Assembly: GCF_963675165.1 (NCBI RefSeq)
Contig: NC_087377.1
Coordinates: 8,635,122 to 8,699,121 of the forward strand
DNA length: 64,000 bases
Reading direction: 5' to 3'
DNA from: Halichondria panicea
Lineage: Eukaryota; Porifera; Demospongiae; Suberitida; Halichondriidae
The translations under genes were made by a program, and so were the position numbers. Below are positions 20,395 through 31,900 of this stretch, piece after piece. The notes under the pieces were generated by a model. That model ran no database searches. It saw only the letters and a program-made list of their open reading frames with translations, and was not told where the DNA came from. Within the stretch, counting starts at the first letter, position 1, and each line of letters begins with the position of its first letter.

Positions 20395-22010
20395 CTACAA
20401 TGTTTGCAATACCATCTCTTGTTTTTTTTTTATTGTATAGTCTATACATTTCTCATGGAACCAATTACCCTCTACCTTACAATGAGCGTTATCACATCCC
20501 ACCATCTTGCTTCCGTCATCTGGGCAACGGCAGTAACAGAAAACTTCAATATTTACAATTTTGTTCTTTGTGGACAATCTGGTGCTTCTTAATGTTAGAA
20601 GAGTGGGGAATGGTTCCATCTTTTCTTTTTCGATGCATTGCAGAAAATGCTGTCTCATGGCTCACATACATACAAGGATTGAGACCAAACGCAATATGTG
20701 TGATATTAGCAATTGCGAACAATCCGCAATCAGATGTGCCACTCTGTCTCTGCACATTTACTACGTTAACATATAAAACAGACTTGCTCGTGCGTACTAA
20801 TTTGGCCAGTATAACTTGTGTGTCTATACTTAACTCCGAGTATAGGGAATCATAAAGGTATACATCCGTTCCTTGTTCACAATTGATGGTAGATATAGCA
20901 ATCCAGTGATTGCCACGCGTGTGTAAAATTTGAATAGAATCTGGTGGCAGAGATTTGACAGACTTCGATTGTTGCAATACTGTAGGCTTCAATCCACCAT
21001 ACTAATTGACCTCTCAATAGCTCGTGGGCACACATCATGTGCATGGTTGTCATTTAGCCATTGTTGTTTATGGAGCAGAGTAATTCTATCTGCTTGGTAA
21101 ACATGTAGATTATTTATTTGTTTCCAAACAATCCTGACAGATTTTGAGCTCCCGGAGCTATCATCATCCCCAATAGCCTCGATCCCAGGCCGAGTTTTCG
21201 CTTTTATAACGGTTAGGCGAACAATTTGCCTAACCGTTATAAAAGCGAAAACTCGGCCTGGGATCGAGGCTACATCCCCAATAACAATTACGTCTGGGTT
21301 AGTGTGGCTTCTTGATATAAACTGATGACTAATAAATGATTCGCATTTTGCTGTCAGCAGAAATTCTTTAGCAGTTACAAGTTTTTCTTGGTCAGCATTG
21401 TACCGTGCTTACATACTTGAAGTATTTGTAGAAGTTGCAGCTTGGGATTTGACCTCGATGCAGCTGTTGGAAAGGGTACATATGTATGCTGATGTTGGAA
21501 TGTATGTGTGTGTTATCTTTGGATTATCGAACACTTTGAAAAGACTGCAACCAGTAGCGCTCTTTTGCTGTTCAAACCAGGAACAGAGAACACCAATAGC
21601 ATCCACTGACAGTTCTACCGAGAACTGTTTGTATATACTGTTGGTTTTTCTGATTCAATTTAGCAAACTGCAAAACCTTTCCTATTGACCATTTATTATC
21701 CGTTTCAAAAACACACATGTCTCCAAGGTTCAACACTTGTGCAACAAAAGGCTCTGGGCTATCCTGAAAATAATTCTTCTGAGATGTGACACTGTCAGAA
21801 GAGAAAGGTTGCTTGTTCCTCACTCGGAATAATCTATCTGAAGAAACTCTCTCTCCTTCTTGAAACAGCCAAACGGCTGTGGTTTTCCTAATGAATATAG
21901 GCACTTTATTAACAAACACTTGAAGAAATGGCTTCATTGAAAAAGCACTCTCTTTCAATTTCTTAGCGCATGGCTCCTCTGCTGCTGATGGCGAATAGGT
22001 ATCAGGTATG
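20395..22010 (-). pseudogene. Decayed ULP1-like protease with PHD finger
   Basis: Pieces in three frames read in order on the minus strand. About 22,010-21,600 (KPFLQVFVNKVPIFIRKTT ... GDMCVFETDNKWSIGKVLQ) is an unrecognised N-terminal region, followed after a shift by VDAIGVLCSWFEQQ. A C48 protease region then has QWLNDN, His in RGNHWIAIS, Asp in YLYDSLY, and Gln/Cys in RQSGTSDCGLFAIA (20,992-20,660). After another shift comes MRQHFLQCIEKEKMEPFP and an ING-type PHD finger (VFCYCRCPDDGSKMVGC ... WFHEKC), ending at 20,395. Frame breaks lie near 21,605, 21,000 and 20,660, and a MITE interrupts it at 21,174. ULP1 enzymes remove SUMO and PHD fingers bind histone tails. Catalytic residues survive in fragments. 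Confidence 0.75.
21174..21272. mobile_element. 99-bp hairpin MITE with perfect 9-bp TSD
   Basis: TAGCCTCGATCCCAGGCC opens a near-perfect inverted repeat (arms about 45 bp, loop near CGAACAATTTG) closing at GGCCTGGGATCGAGGCTA. CATCCCCAA is duplicated on both sides (21,165-21,173 and 21,273-21,281). Removing the insert and one TSD copy joins the ULP1 coding frame, so it landed in coding sequence. Confidence 0.85.
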
Positions 22011-22071
22011 TACTGTACTCGGTGATCCAGGACATAGATTTATGGGTACGTAAGTTGGTAAAGAGTTTGAT

Positions 22072-25000
22072 TCAGGAAGAGAATGCTGAAGTTTTTTTTA
22101 ACTTGTGCTCTAAGTCAGGAGATATCAAGCAATCAGCCAACGCTTTAATATCATTTCCAATGTCAACTGGATTATCTTCACAAACCTCTTGAACCAACAT
22201 TGTTGTAGTACACTCATTTGACTTGTGGCAATATTCGTCCTCACTGTCATCTGAGTCTCCAAAGATATCTGATTCTGTCACAGTGGGAATATCATCCCAC
22301 CGTTGATTCTCCTTCAGTAGCTCAATCATACCCAGTGCTTCAACTTTCTCTCTTGCTTTTATCTTGGATCTGACTATAGCCTCGGCTATGTCAGAATCAG
22401 TGATTTCACTCAACAACGAGGTGCGAGAGAGAGAGTTTGTACCACTTTTTGCTTCATGCTTTTTTTTGTGGAAAGATGATGTTGGTCTCTGAGGATTCTG
22501 CTTGAAGTTTTGACTGAATTTGTAACCGATGTACACGTCTTAACAAACCCAACATCCCAAAGTTGATAACAGTTGAAAACATGCTATTCATACTTCGTGC
22601 TGCTCTAAATAAACCTTCACATGGTTGAGATCCTAGCATCCATGGCAAAAACGAATCAGGGTGCTGCTTGAGCTCATTTCGAATCGTATAAAGAAGGGTT
22701 ACAAGAGAATGTGCGTTAAGTTCAATACACATGTAGGCATTGAATGTTATGAAGTTATCTTGGAGATTGTACCGTGGATGTAGCTTTATCCACTCACGCC
22801 AGTAACGTATAAAAAAAGTAGGATACCATATCTTCTCAATTCTTTCAGTGGGACTCAATTCCTTACTTAGGTAGCTGTCGACAACACACTGCATCAATTC
22901 CACGTATTGTTTTGTAGCTTTGGAATCAGGAAGGCTTTCTAACAGATGAGCTGCTTTGACAATGTTAATAACGGCATCAAAGTTCTGTTTATCCTTGTGG
23001 TCAACGTCTTTTTCCCGTAAACCATGAATGTCTTTCCCATAAGTGGCCATAAGTATTCGTATATGGTGTACACCAGCAACACAACTACCCATTGGTAGTA
23101 TAACCGATGGCTTAAGAAGTCTGCACTTTAATTTCACTCCAATGTGGACAATATCTTGGACGTAGGCTATTGAGCTAGGCCTTTGTAAGCAAAACCATGG
23201 GTGCCATTTGGATGGAACTTTCGGAGCAGCTAATATGGGCTTAGGAATTAGGTCCAACAATACATTACATTTTGAATCCTTTAGACCTGCACACACCTGC
23301 ATTGCAGTCAATAGTCGGGTGTCCCCGTCTGAGCCAAAACTTAGAACCTTTAAACCCCTTTTTTGACACTCTTGTACTATGTACTTCCACCGTAACATGA
23401 TGTGCTCAGTGGTAAACTTGTTATCAGTTCCAAAACATGCTAAGCAGAATGGTGGAATGTTCACAGATAACGGTTTAGCCATGTATACATATGCATACCT
23501 AGCCATCTGATTTTCAGAAAACACCCTCTCTATAGCCTCAAATGAAACAGCCAAGAACGTGTCTGATTTGGGAAGACCATATCTATCCAGTGGAAGAACA
23601 AAACCAACGCATCTATCTGTTTTGCTGTCATACTCCACCCGGGATATTACTCTAGTTGCATCTTCTCCTATGGACACAATGTTAGGTCCATTATGTTTAG
23701 CAATATGTTCAACTAGCTCATCAAATCGGAACTCTCCTTCACTTATGGTTTTGTAGTCCGAGTGGACAAGCCGCTGTACAGTTCTCAGGGATGGTAATGC
23801 TTGTGATAAGTTTTGTTGTAAAAAATCATAAGCTAGAGGCCCAGCATAAATAAACAGTGATGTGGCAAATTTCTTTAGCTTGTCAGAATGCCTTCGCCCA
23901 TGTGGTAACTTGCTGGCATTTTTTTCAGCATTTGACATCAACTGTCTAAGAATTGGAGTACAAGAGCTTAAGAGTAAGTCAGGTGACATTTCACATTCGT
24001 TACTTCTGAGTAAGTGTTGTAACTTTTTGTTTTCGGTGGTGAGTTGATCAATTTCATTGGTAATCGAGAAAAAGTCAATTATCTTAGTTTGATCTGGACA
24101 TTTTTGTACAGTCTCTAATTTTCTCTTGTGCCTACCATAACGGGAATAATCTAAGACAGTTATTTGTGCAGTGGCCCCTCCCTTATTTTCTGCCATTATC
24201 GTACAGGAGAGAGGGGCCTCTTCAAAATTCTGAGCTTTGATGTCTTCAGGTAGCACTGTCGATTGCTGCTTGTTGAGAGGGTAGGCAAAACGTTCAGGTG
24301 TTTGCTCGTTGAGAGGGTAGGCAGGTGGTTGCTCCTTGAGAGGGTAGGCAGACCGTTCAGGTGTTGGCTCGTTGAGAGGGTAGGCAAAACGTTCAGGTGG
24401 TTGCTCCTTTTCAGGTGGTTGCTCGTTGAGAGGGTAGGCAGAACGTTCAGGTGGTTGCTCGTCATTGAGAGTGATGGCAGAACGTTCAGGTGTTTGCTCG
24501 TTGAGAGAGTAGGCAGAAAGTTCAGGTGTTTGCTCGTTGAGAGGGTAGGCAGAATGTTCAGGTGTTTGCTCATTGAGAGAGTAGGCAGAATGTTCAGGTG
24601 TTTGCTCGTTGAGAGGGTAGGCAGAATGTTCAGGTGTTTGCTCGTTGAGAGGGTAGGCAGAATGTTCAGGTGTTTGCTCGTTGAGAGAGTAGGCAGAATG
24701 TTCAGGTGTTTGCTCGTTGAGAGAGTAGGCAGAACGTTCAGGTGGTTGCTCGTTGAGAGTGATGGCAGAACGTTTAGGTGGCGTGTGCTTCCTGAAAGAG
24801 GTAGAATGTTCTGAGTCTGTGTCTGATGACTGAGCAGTGGACACTGACGTTGTAGAAGGAGATAAAAACGCTGCCAAAGTACTCTGAGTGCCTCCTCCAT
24901 TCATGAGTATTTTGCACTTGGTAACGTGCCTAGTCCAATTAGATATTGAATATGTCGTCGTATGTATTCTACTGGGCTGCAGGTGAATTCTTGTTTGACA

Positions 25001-25576
25001 TGCAATGCACGTCACACATACTGATATGCAATGGCTCTTTGATAGGTTGGTCACCAATACTGAGAAGTGAGTGTTTTCTCTCAAACGTTTCACATGCTTT
25101 ATTGATTGATTCTTCCTTACCCAGGCAGAAATACTGCGTCTCACTTTCTTTGTAATAAAAGCAGTTGATTCAAACTCTGTGTCACTATCCGTACTATGCA
25201 TTCTGTTTGGCATTTTGTTTGGCTTGGATCTATTCTTTATTTTATCCTCAGGCTTATGAACAACTCCACACGATGCTACTTTTATCCTCTTTCTAACATC
25301 AATGACAAAGTTCATTATCCTTATTCTGTGGCCAGGAGGAAAAATAAATGACTCAACAGGTGAGCTTGGTACATGGCTGGGGGTATGATATTCTTTCTGA
25401 TTGGATTTGATAAACTTCTCTATCGTTTCTATAGAATTTCCAGGATTATCACTGATGTCCATAGTAGAAATCACATCAGCAATATCATATCCCGAGGCAA
25501 GCAGGCAGTTGACAACGTACTCTGGAAGGACTGACCGCATGAGAGAGATCACATCGAAACTGCTCCCTGTTGCCAT
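22072..25576 (-). CDS. Large putative DDE transposase with 11-residue repeats
   Basis: One open frame from Met 25,576 to 22,454 (1040 aa). An overlapping frame from about 22,500 to 22,072 continues it after a shift at a run of eight A's near 22,465 (minus strand). N-terminus: MATGSSFDVISLMRSV. A possible Cys/His finger follows (CVTCIACQ ... HVTKC). About residues 265-425 are a tandem repeat of the type LNEQTPEHSAY. The C-terminal ~600 residues hold conserved-looking blocks IVSIGEDATRVISRVEYDS, KVLSFGSDGDTRLLTAMQ, CLACFGTDNKFTTEHIMLRW and LGSQPCEGLFRAARSMNS. The Asp of GED, the Asp of SDGD and the Glu of CEGLFR are candidate catalytic residues (inference). It is the only plausible transposase for the 20,075/26,106 ends. 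I do not recognise the superfamily. Confidence 0.65.
24263..24790 (-). repeat. 33-bp coding minisatellite
   Basis: About 14 tandem units of 33 bp (core TTGCTCGTTGAGAGGGTAGG on plus), encoding LNEQTPEHSAY-type repeats in the transposase. Some units are shortened (PPEKEQPPER, KEQPPAYP), the pattern expected from slippage or unequal exchange that kept the frame. Confidence 0.9.
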
Positions 25577-26116
25577 TACCTATAATTACATAAAGCAATT
25601 CATATGTAACTTGCTAGAGGGGTATACGTTTACAGGTCTAAGTTTTACATACCTTATAGCTTTACAGCAGATTCCGAGCAGATTCCGAGGTGATATTGGA
25701 AGGAGGGACTGATTGCTAGTTTCAGATTCTGAGATGTACACATAATATAATAATGATAGACATAAAAATTATGACTATTATCCTATAGTACCTTCACTCA
25801 AGTTCTGTTCACTGTGCATGTGAAGAAACTCGCAGGCTATTCACCAGCCTGTGCAGTACCAGGTACTAGGTGCAGTACAGTGCAGTCTAGCTAGTTGTTA
25901 CTGGCACAAGCATGCGCTAAAATGACTCTAAGTAACATTGAGATTACAATAAGATTACGGAAAATGAGGTCAAAGCCGGAATGACAAAGGTTGGGATTTC
26001 AGAGATTTCAGAGATTTCAAGATTTCGGGATTTCATGAGATTTCATGAGATTTCAAAAGATTTCAAAAGTAGGTGTACAAGATTTCACCCAGTGTCGGAC
26101 CCCTCGGTCTAGTCAG

Positions 26117-28140
26117 AGAGTCTGAAGTAGATCAAGGACCTTATGCACAGCATGCAGTCATCATCATGGCCCCTACTAGGGAGCTGGCACAACAAGTAAG
26201 CTCTATTACCTATGTTCTTCCCCACTATACTATCTCTCACTTTCTTCCCCCACTATCCTCCCCCCATTATAATCACAGATTGAAGAGGAGACACAAAAGT
26301 TTGCCAATTAAGCCATTGGGTATTCGTACTGTCAGTATAATAGGTGGAGCCTCTCGTGAAGAGCAAGGATTCTTGTTGCGCCTCGGCTGTGAGATTGTCA
26401 TAGCAACGCTAGGACGACTACTAGATGTACTGGGTAAGTACCTATAATCAACAGTATTGCACAAGTGTTAGTTTATCATGTGTTATAATTATCTTGCAGA
26501 GAATCGTTACCTTGTGCTGGTCCAGTGTACTAACGTTGTACTGGATGAGGTATGTACATGTAAATTTACTTTTATTCGAGTGTGTATAGACCATACATGC
26601 AGGTTCACCCCCCCCCCCCCTGTAGGCTGATCGTATGATAGACATGGGGTTTGAACCTGATGTCAAGAAATATACTAGAGCACATCCCACTCTCAAATAT
26701 GAAGCCGGACACTGAGGGCGCAGAAAACCCTGAGGTCCTATTGAGTAATATTGACTCCCAGCATAAGTGTAGACAAACTGTCATGTTCCCAGCCACCATG
26801 CCCTCAGGGAGCAGTAGAGAGGATGGCTAGGAACTACCTACTACCTGCGTAGGCCTGCTGTTGTCTACATTAGTGCAGCAGGTATGTACACATGTACCAG
26901 TTGTAGCAACTCCATAACTTTAATTCCGTTCGTCCAATAATTTATGATTTTCTGAAAGCCTTTCAAGGCCTTTCAAATGATGTGTTAAATTCAAATGTCT
27001 AGTTTCAGCCTGTTTTTGACAAAATACCATGGTCTTTAAATTTTTTGGCCTATTTCACAATTGAGATTTGAGCACTTGGAGGAGGATCCTAAGCGTTCAA
27101 AAAATCAGAAAATTATTGAATTTGGATCACCAGACCTCTAGTTAGAGAGCTAGCTAATTGAACCCGTGGAAAGGGAAAAACATTACCTGTATATTTTTTG
27201 TTCTCGTTCATAGCTAGCTAGTCACCATGGCTACTATAATTACTAGGATCCCCCACAGGTACAGAGTTACATGTACAGGTTTTTCTACAAAATGTATAGC
27301 TGCCCAACTATCAGATGTTATGTTGTGAATGTGTGTGTGTGTTGCTGCAGGAAAACCGACGGAGCGTGTTGAGCAAATAGTTCACTTTGTCTGAGGGATA
27401 AAAGCGTAAGAAGTTATTGTCCCTCCTGGGTAGTGGACTAGACCCTCCCATCATCATCTCAGAAGAAAGGTGCTGATGTCCTCTCTAAAAGTCTGGAGAA
27501 AATGGGAGTGAGTACTTTCATGTTCTTAGACTATAGGCATAATTATAATTAAGTAGTGTAGTGTGTTCTTTTGTTATGCGCAAGCGAGGTATACGGTAGC
27601 GTGTGTGTGTGTAGACTAGGCCCTGATAAATTATGCAAGTTTTGCATAACGACGTTCTAATGGAAAAAAAAATGGCTGGAAGGTGAATATTATGGATCAA
27701 TTCATGTCAGCAAGATAACCTGAGAATTAATTATGTCTTGTGTCGGTTGAGTTGTCTATGTTTTAATTAATTTGAATTTGTCCCTGTCACATTTTTATGA
27801 GAATAATAGGCTGTTTATTGTGTAGCTTTGACACCTCCACCGAGGCATCAGCACCCGCAGTGCTTTCAATTAGCTGCACCAACTGTAGTATTGGTATTGA
27901 AGTATAGTACATGTTGTGTTGGTTACTGAACCTTCTTGTTTCCAGTATAGTGCTGCAGTACTGCACGGTGGCAGGAATCAAGAACAAAGCTATACTAACA
28001 CACATCTATTAACTAGGATTAGCACAACTTATACCTCCCCACACTTGTACTCCCTATTAGAGTGTATGCTTTAAAGAGCCTCAAGAATGAAGAGAAGGGT
28101 ATTCTAGTGGCTACTGACGTGGTTGGCATGCAGAGGTATA
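26117..28140 (+). pseudogene. DDX23: Decayed DDX23/PRP28-like DEAD-box helicase fragment
   Basis: Successive pieces, with introns retained, match the helicase core of the U5 snRNP helicase DDX23 in order: VDQGPYA and [12 protein letters not shown] (motif Ia; about 26,130-26,195), IEEETQKF (frame-shifted), [36 protein letters not shown] (TPGR is now TLGR), [18 protein letters not shown] (motif II DEAD), [11 protein letters not shown] (SAT region altered), GKPTERVEQIV (about 27,350), and LKNEEKGILVATDVVG (about 28,085). Stops and shifts lie between them (for example after KYEAGH, and WTRPSHHH in place of a normal motif), and the N-terminal part is absent. It begins exactly at the TSD of the element ending at 26,106. 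Introns show it is a duplicated gene copy, not a retrocopy. Confidence 0.8.
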
Positions 28141-28149
28141 GACATCAGT

Positions 28150-28829
28150 TAATTCCAGTGTGTGTGTGCAGTACACCATCTTACCATGCAACTGTACTAC
28201 TAGGAAAGGGAGAGGAGAAAAAAGGATGCAAGGGAGCTAAAAGGCAAATGGACAAAGAAGTCAGAAGAGAAGAAGAAAGAAGAAGAAAAAATGCGGAGAG
28301 ATGAAGAGGAGAGGAAAAGTAGAAGAAAAGAGAAGGAAGAGGAATTAAGAGGTGAGGCGCAAGAAGATAAAGGAAGATAAGGATGATGAAACAAATATGA
28401 ACCAGGAGAAGGTGGAGGAGAAACTAGAGGAGGAGACAGGCCATCTAGTCAATACAGTAAGCTAATGATTTTACTCATGACTAATTGTAATGTTCTGTCT
28501 TTCAATATAGATATCCCATTGCTCAGTAACATTTAACGTAGGAGTAACTTATAATAGCCATGGGGAAAGAGAAAGGGGAGGACGAAGGGGAGGACGAAAG
28601 AGAAAACCCAAATAAAAAGAAGAACGAACATACATTGTATTATTCAGTTACTTATATACATAACTTATAATAATATAAGTAGCTATTAGTTGACTCTATA
28701 TATACTGTGTTGTTATAAATATTATTTAACAGGAGTGCATGAATATTAATACTCCTGCTAATAATTATAGCCTCAGGAATTTAATTTATGTGTGTGGGCG
28801 TTCTGCGGTCAAGCATAGGTCAAGCAATC
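28150..28829. other. Spacer with a Glu/Lys-coding purine tract
   Basis: A purine-rich tract at 28,200-28,440 (GAAGAAGAAAG-like) makes long but unsupported frames on both strands. It may be a further decayed piece linked to the helicase copy or simple-sequence DNA. The remainder is AT-rich. Confidence 0.4.
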
Positions 28830-28909
28830 ATTCGAGCAATAAAAAGCGCGACAGCACAAAGTTTCTCTATTCGATATTCTGAAAAGAACGAGTATAAAGT
28901 TTTGCAGAG
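28830..28909 (+). other. Possible 5' non-coding exon of the GAREM-like gene
   Basis: Sequence less AT-rich than its surroundings (AAAAAGCGCGACAGC) ends in a good donor, GCAGAG|GTGAGTGAGG, at 28,909/28,910, with no downstream exon before 32.3 kb. Position and strand fit a 5' UTR exon, but this is inference. Confidence 0.3.
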
Positions 28910-31900
28910 GTGAGTGAGGTTAAGCTATAGTTTATTCAATTCAGGAGGCTTTTAACTACACAATCATGTTTGTTTAAAGTTTTGATAAGGCTATGGTTAT
29001 TGTTTGACAATTGAAATTATGCAGTTTACTTCTTGTTGCTGTTCAGCTTACAGTAGATTAGTACATCAATGGCACGCTTATCCTTATATAGGTGGCTGCA
29101 TAAAATGTATGTATGTTTAGCATTAATTTTGGTAGTTCACTTTAATATCTTGCTTGTTGTTATAACAACCATGACCTCTAGCTAGCTCTGCTGGATTAAT
29201 TATAGGTTGCCATGCATGTTGAGTGATGAAAGTTGTTGTTGTATAGAGTGAAGCAATTTTTAGGTGTGTTGCTAGCTGGATAGCTATGGTGTGACTTTTG
29301 AGGCATTTTTTGAGGGGTGTCTTGCAGATGAACATTCCCAAACTACCAATAACCTTTTGGTGTGAATTTCATTAGATAAGCTTCTGTTTAATATGATTAA
29401 CGCTGTATTAAAAGCACAGATAGCGTAAAATGTATGTATTCCAATCCTTTTACACGTCCATGTTGTTGTTCATAGTGACAGCTTTGCTCCATTTAACTGC
29501 ATTGGTGGGCCTTCAAGTCAGATTAACGCAATGAGTTGACCATATTTTTTATTTATACTTGATAACAATATTATTTGTATTGCTCGAAATGTGTGCAATG
29601 ATCTCTGATAAGCAACGCACATTTGTGTGGTAGCTACGAGTTCACGATGGGTAGATGGGTAAATTGAGATTCGCTCACTCAGTATTCAGGGCACTTGTTT
29701 AGCTCATAATTGATCATGTTGTTGTATGTAATTATAAGGTGTTAACTAATACAGACTTAGTCATGAGACTGAACTCATGACTTGTAGGTAATTCATGGAT
29801 ACATTCATTCCAATCTGTGGGTATGAATGTAAGTGTTACTGCATTCAGACTTAGCTTTGAGAAATTGAGAGAGGCATGTCAACAAATTGCATCAGTCTGT
29901 GTAATACCTTGTAAGTACTTCTAGCCTCAGGCAACCACCACTATAATACACCAATTTTGGTATTCCACTACAAGCCAATTAGAGTTTGTGTCATCCCATC
30001 TGCCTTGTATATAAGTTGTATTCCCACTTTACTCAAGTGTGTGTTTCATTAAATACACAGCTTTGTTTGAGGTTATGCTGCCAACAAGGGCTCAGTAATT
30101 GTCTTGTTGGCTGGCATGTAAACAAAGGAAATGGCATGAGCCAATTTTTGACACACCACTCATTGTGTGGGAGATATAATAGCATTAGTTACTTGTACAA
30201 TTGTATTTTGGGTGCCTGTATTCTTATATGCTATGCTCCGGTCTGTGCCAGTCACCTTGTTTGTCATGGCATGTAAACAAACCTTCTCAGCTAAAGGAAA
30301 TGAAACCAAATACTTTGCACGTGGTAGGTTGCTGTAATTGTACCTCTATGTTTCCTTGTATCATTGTAGGGATGCAGTGAGCGTGTAAACATTGTGTTGA
30401 TGAGATTGGGCTGTAACCATGCATACCTTTGTGCACTACCTGTTTCTATCCGTTAATATTGGGAAAGAGATAGCTATGGGATAAGGCAAATTAAATATAA
30501 CTTCTGCAGTAATTTCGTCTGATAAGCTTGTTGGGAAAATGTAGTTGCTTTGTTGTATGTAGATTCATGACTGATTGGCTTTAGGAGGAGCCTGTTATAT
30601 GGCAAAAACAATAATTGATAGCCCACAATCTCAGCAGGAGGTTTGTCATGCTGTGTCCCCCTAACAGCCACCATTACTCACCCCTCTTTTGTTAGTGATT
30701 GTTTTGTCTACACACACAGCTCTAATCTCTATAATGATCTTTGCTGTGTTCTTGTTCCTTTTGTGTCTGAGTACACCCACTTTGTTTTTTAGACACTAAT
30801 GATATTTAGCAGCTGTTTGTTGCTGCCCCAAATGAGCTTGGCTCCTTCCTCTGGTAGTGAACCAATCTGTCACTTCCTGAACAGATAGTTGCCATGTTTG
30901 ACCACCTTAGCTTGCAAGACATCACACAGTTACCAATGCCTTAGAACAACATCCTTGATAGATAGCAGCCTGTCCATTCTATTGTAAGCCTCTAGGAAGT
31001 ACCCTTGGATACCTCTGCACCTGGTATAATCACAAAGAGCTAGAGACCTTAGAAGGGATTGCAGCATGCGAAAAGTGTCCTTTGAATGTATTTAGGCTTG
31101 GGTCATATGCAACCTTAAGTCATATTCACATGTTGATGATGTTACAGTAATTCATGGAATGGTTGCAGCAGGTGCAAAGCATGAGAGACCACATCTTATA
31201 TTGTGGTCCCTCACATCAATGGTTAGGGACAGATACTCAAAGGCATTGCATCCTTGCACCTGCTTTCATAGGTGCTATTTGCTATTATTAAACCTTATTG
31301 TGGCCAGCACTTGTGTATCCTCAAAGCATATGGCTCATCACCTGTTTCTGTGGTTTGAGAGGTGGCTCTTTGGTCTTAGTGTGCTGCGTGCACTGGCATG
31401 GCCATGTGCAGACCAGCTGCTCTGCTGTAAGCACAGATGGATGATATAGGGCTTGCCTGTTTTTAATTGCTGTGCCAGTTAGTGTTAATTGCATTGTGTA
31501 CATTGGTTAACCATCAAGCTGAGTGAGACAAGGGTGACCTTTATTTCTTGGCTTACAGCAGTTTAATTTCAAGCAAATACGTTTCTAAGTAATGTTGTAT
31601 CACATGCAATTTGATGCATTCTGTACCGGTAGTATGTTAGCAGAAATGAGTTTCAGCGGGGGAAGCAATTGCTAGTGTCCGTTGTATAGTGTGTATAGTC
31701 AGTCGTGCAGTGTTTGAAATTACAGGAACAAATGAAATAAATTATGCAAACAGTGTACATAAAAGAAGGGTGATACTTCATTTCAGCTACCACAAAATAA
31801 CCAATGTAGCGGGTAAAATTGTGGGAACCAGCTGTAGTTTTTGCTTATGGATTAAATCTGAAGTTGTATTTTCAGTCTGCATTAATTATAGTGGTATAGC

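Larger units (their letters stand above)
20075..26106. mobile_element. 6.0-kb DNA transposon of unassigned superfamily, 10-bp TSD
   Basis: Ends CGAGGGGTCCGACACTGG (20,075) and the inverse CCAGTGTCGGACCCCTCG (26,106). The direct repeat GTCTAGTCAG flanks it (20,065-20,074 and 26,107-26,116). Behind each end is an array of short GATTTCAGA-like repeats in opposite orientation (about 20,105-20,215 and 25,995-26,085). It encodes a large minus-strand transposase and a broken ULP1-PHD gene. A 9-10-bp TSD would fit Mutator-type elements, but the transposase does not look like the usual MULE one, so no superfamily is given. Confidence 0.8.

Noticed and set aside
24263-24790. Regular direct repeats resembling a CRISPR array
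   Set aside because: There are no unique spacers; the units are contiguous, coding and in a eukaryotic transposon.
24263-24814. Long plus-strand frame of Arg/Leu-rich repeats
   Set aside because: It is the antisense of the transposase minisatellite; periodic DNA of 33 bp leaves several frames open.
28200-28440. Glu/Lys/Arg-rich frames on both strands
   Set aside because: Purine-tract artefact without splice support, start context or domain; left as spacer.
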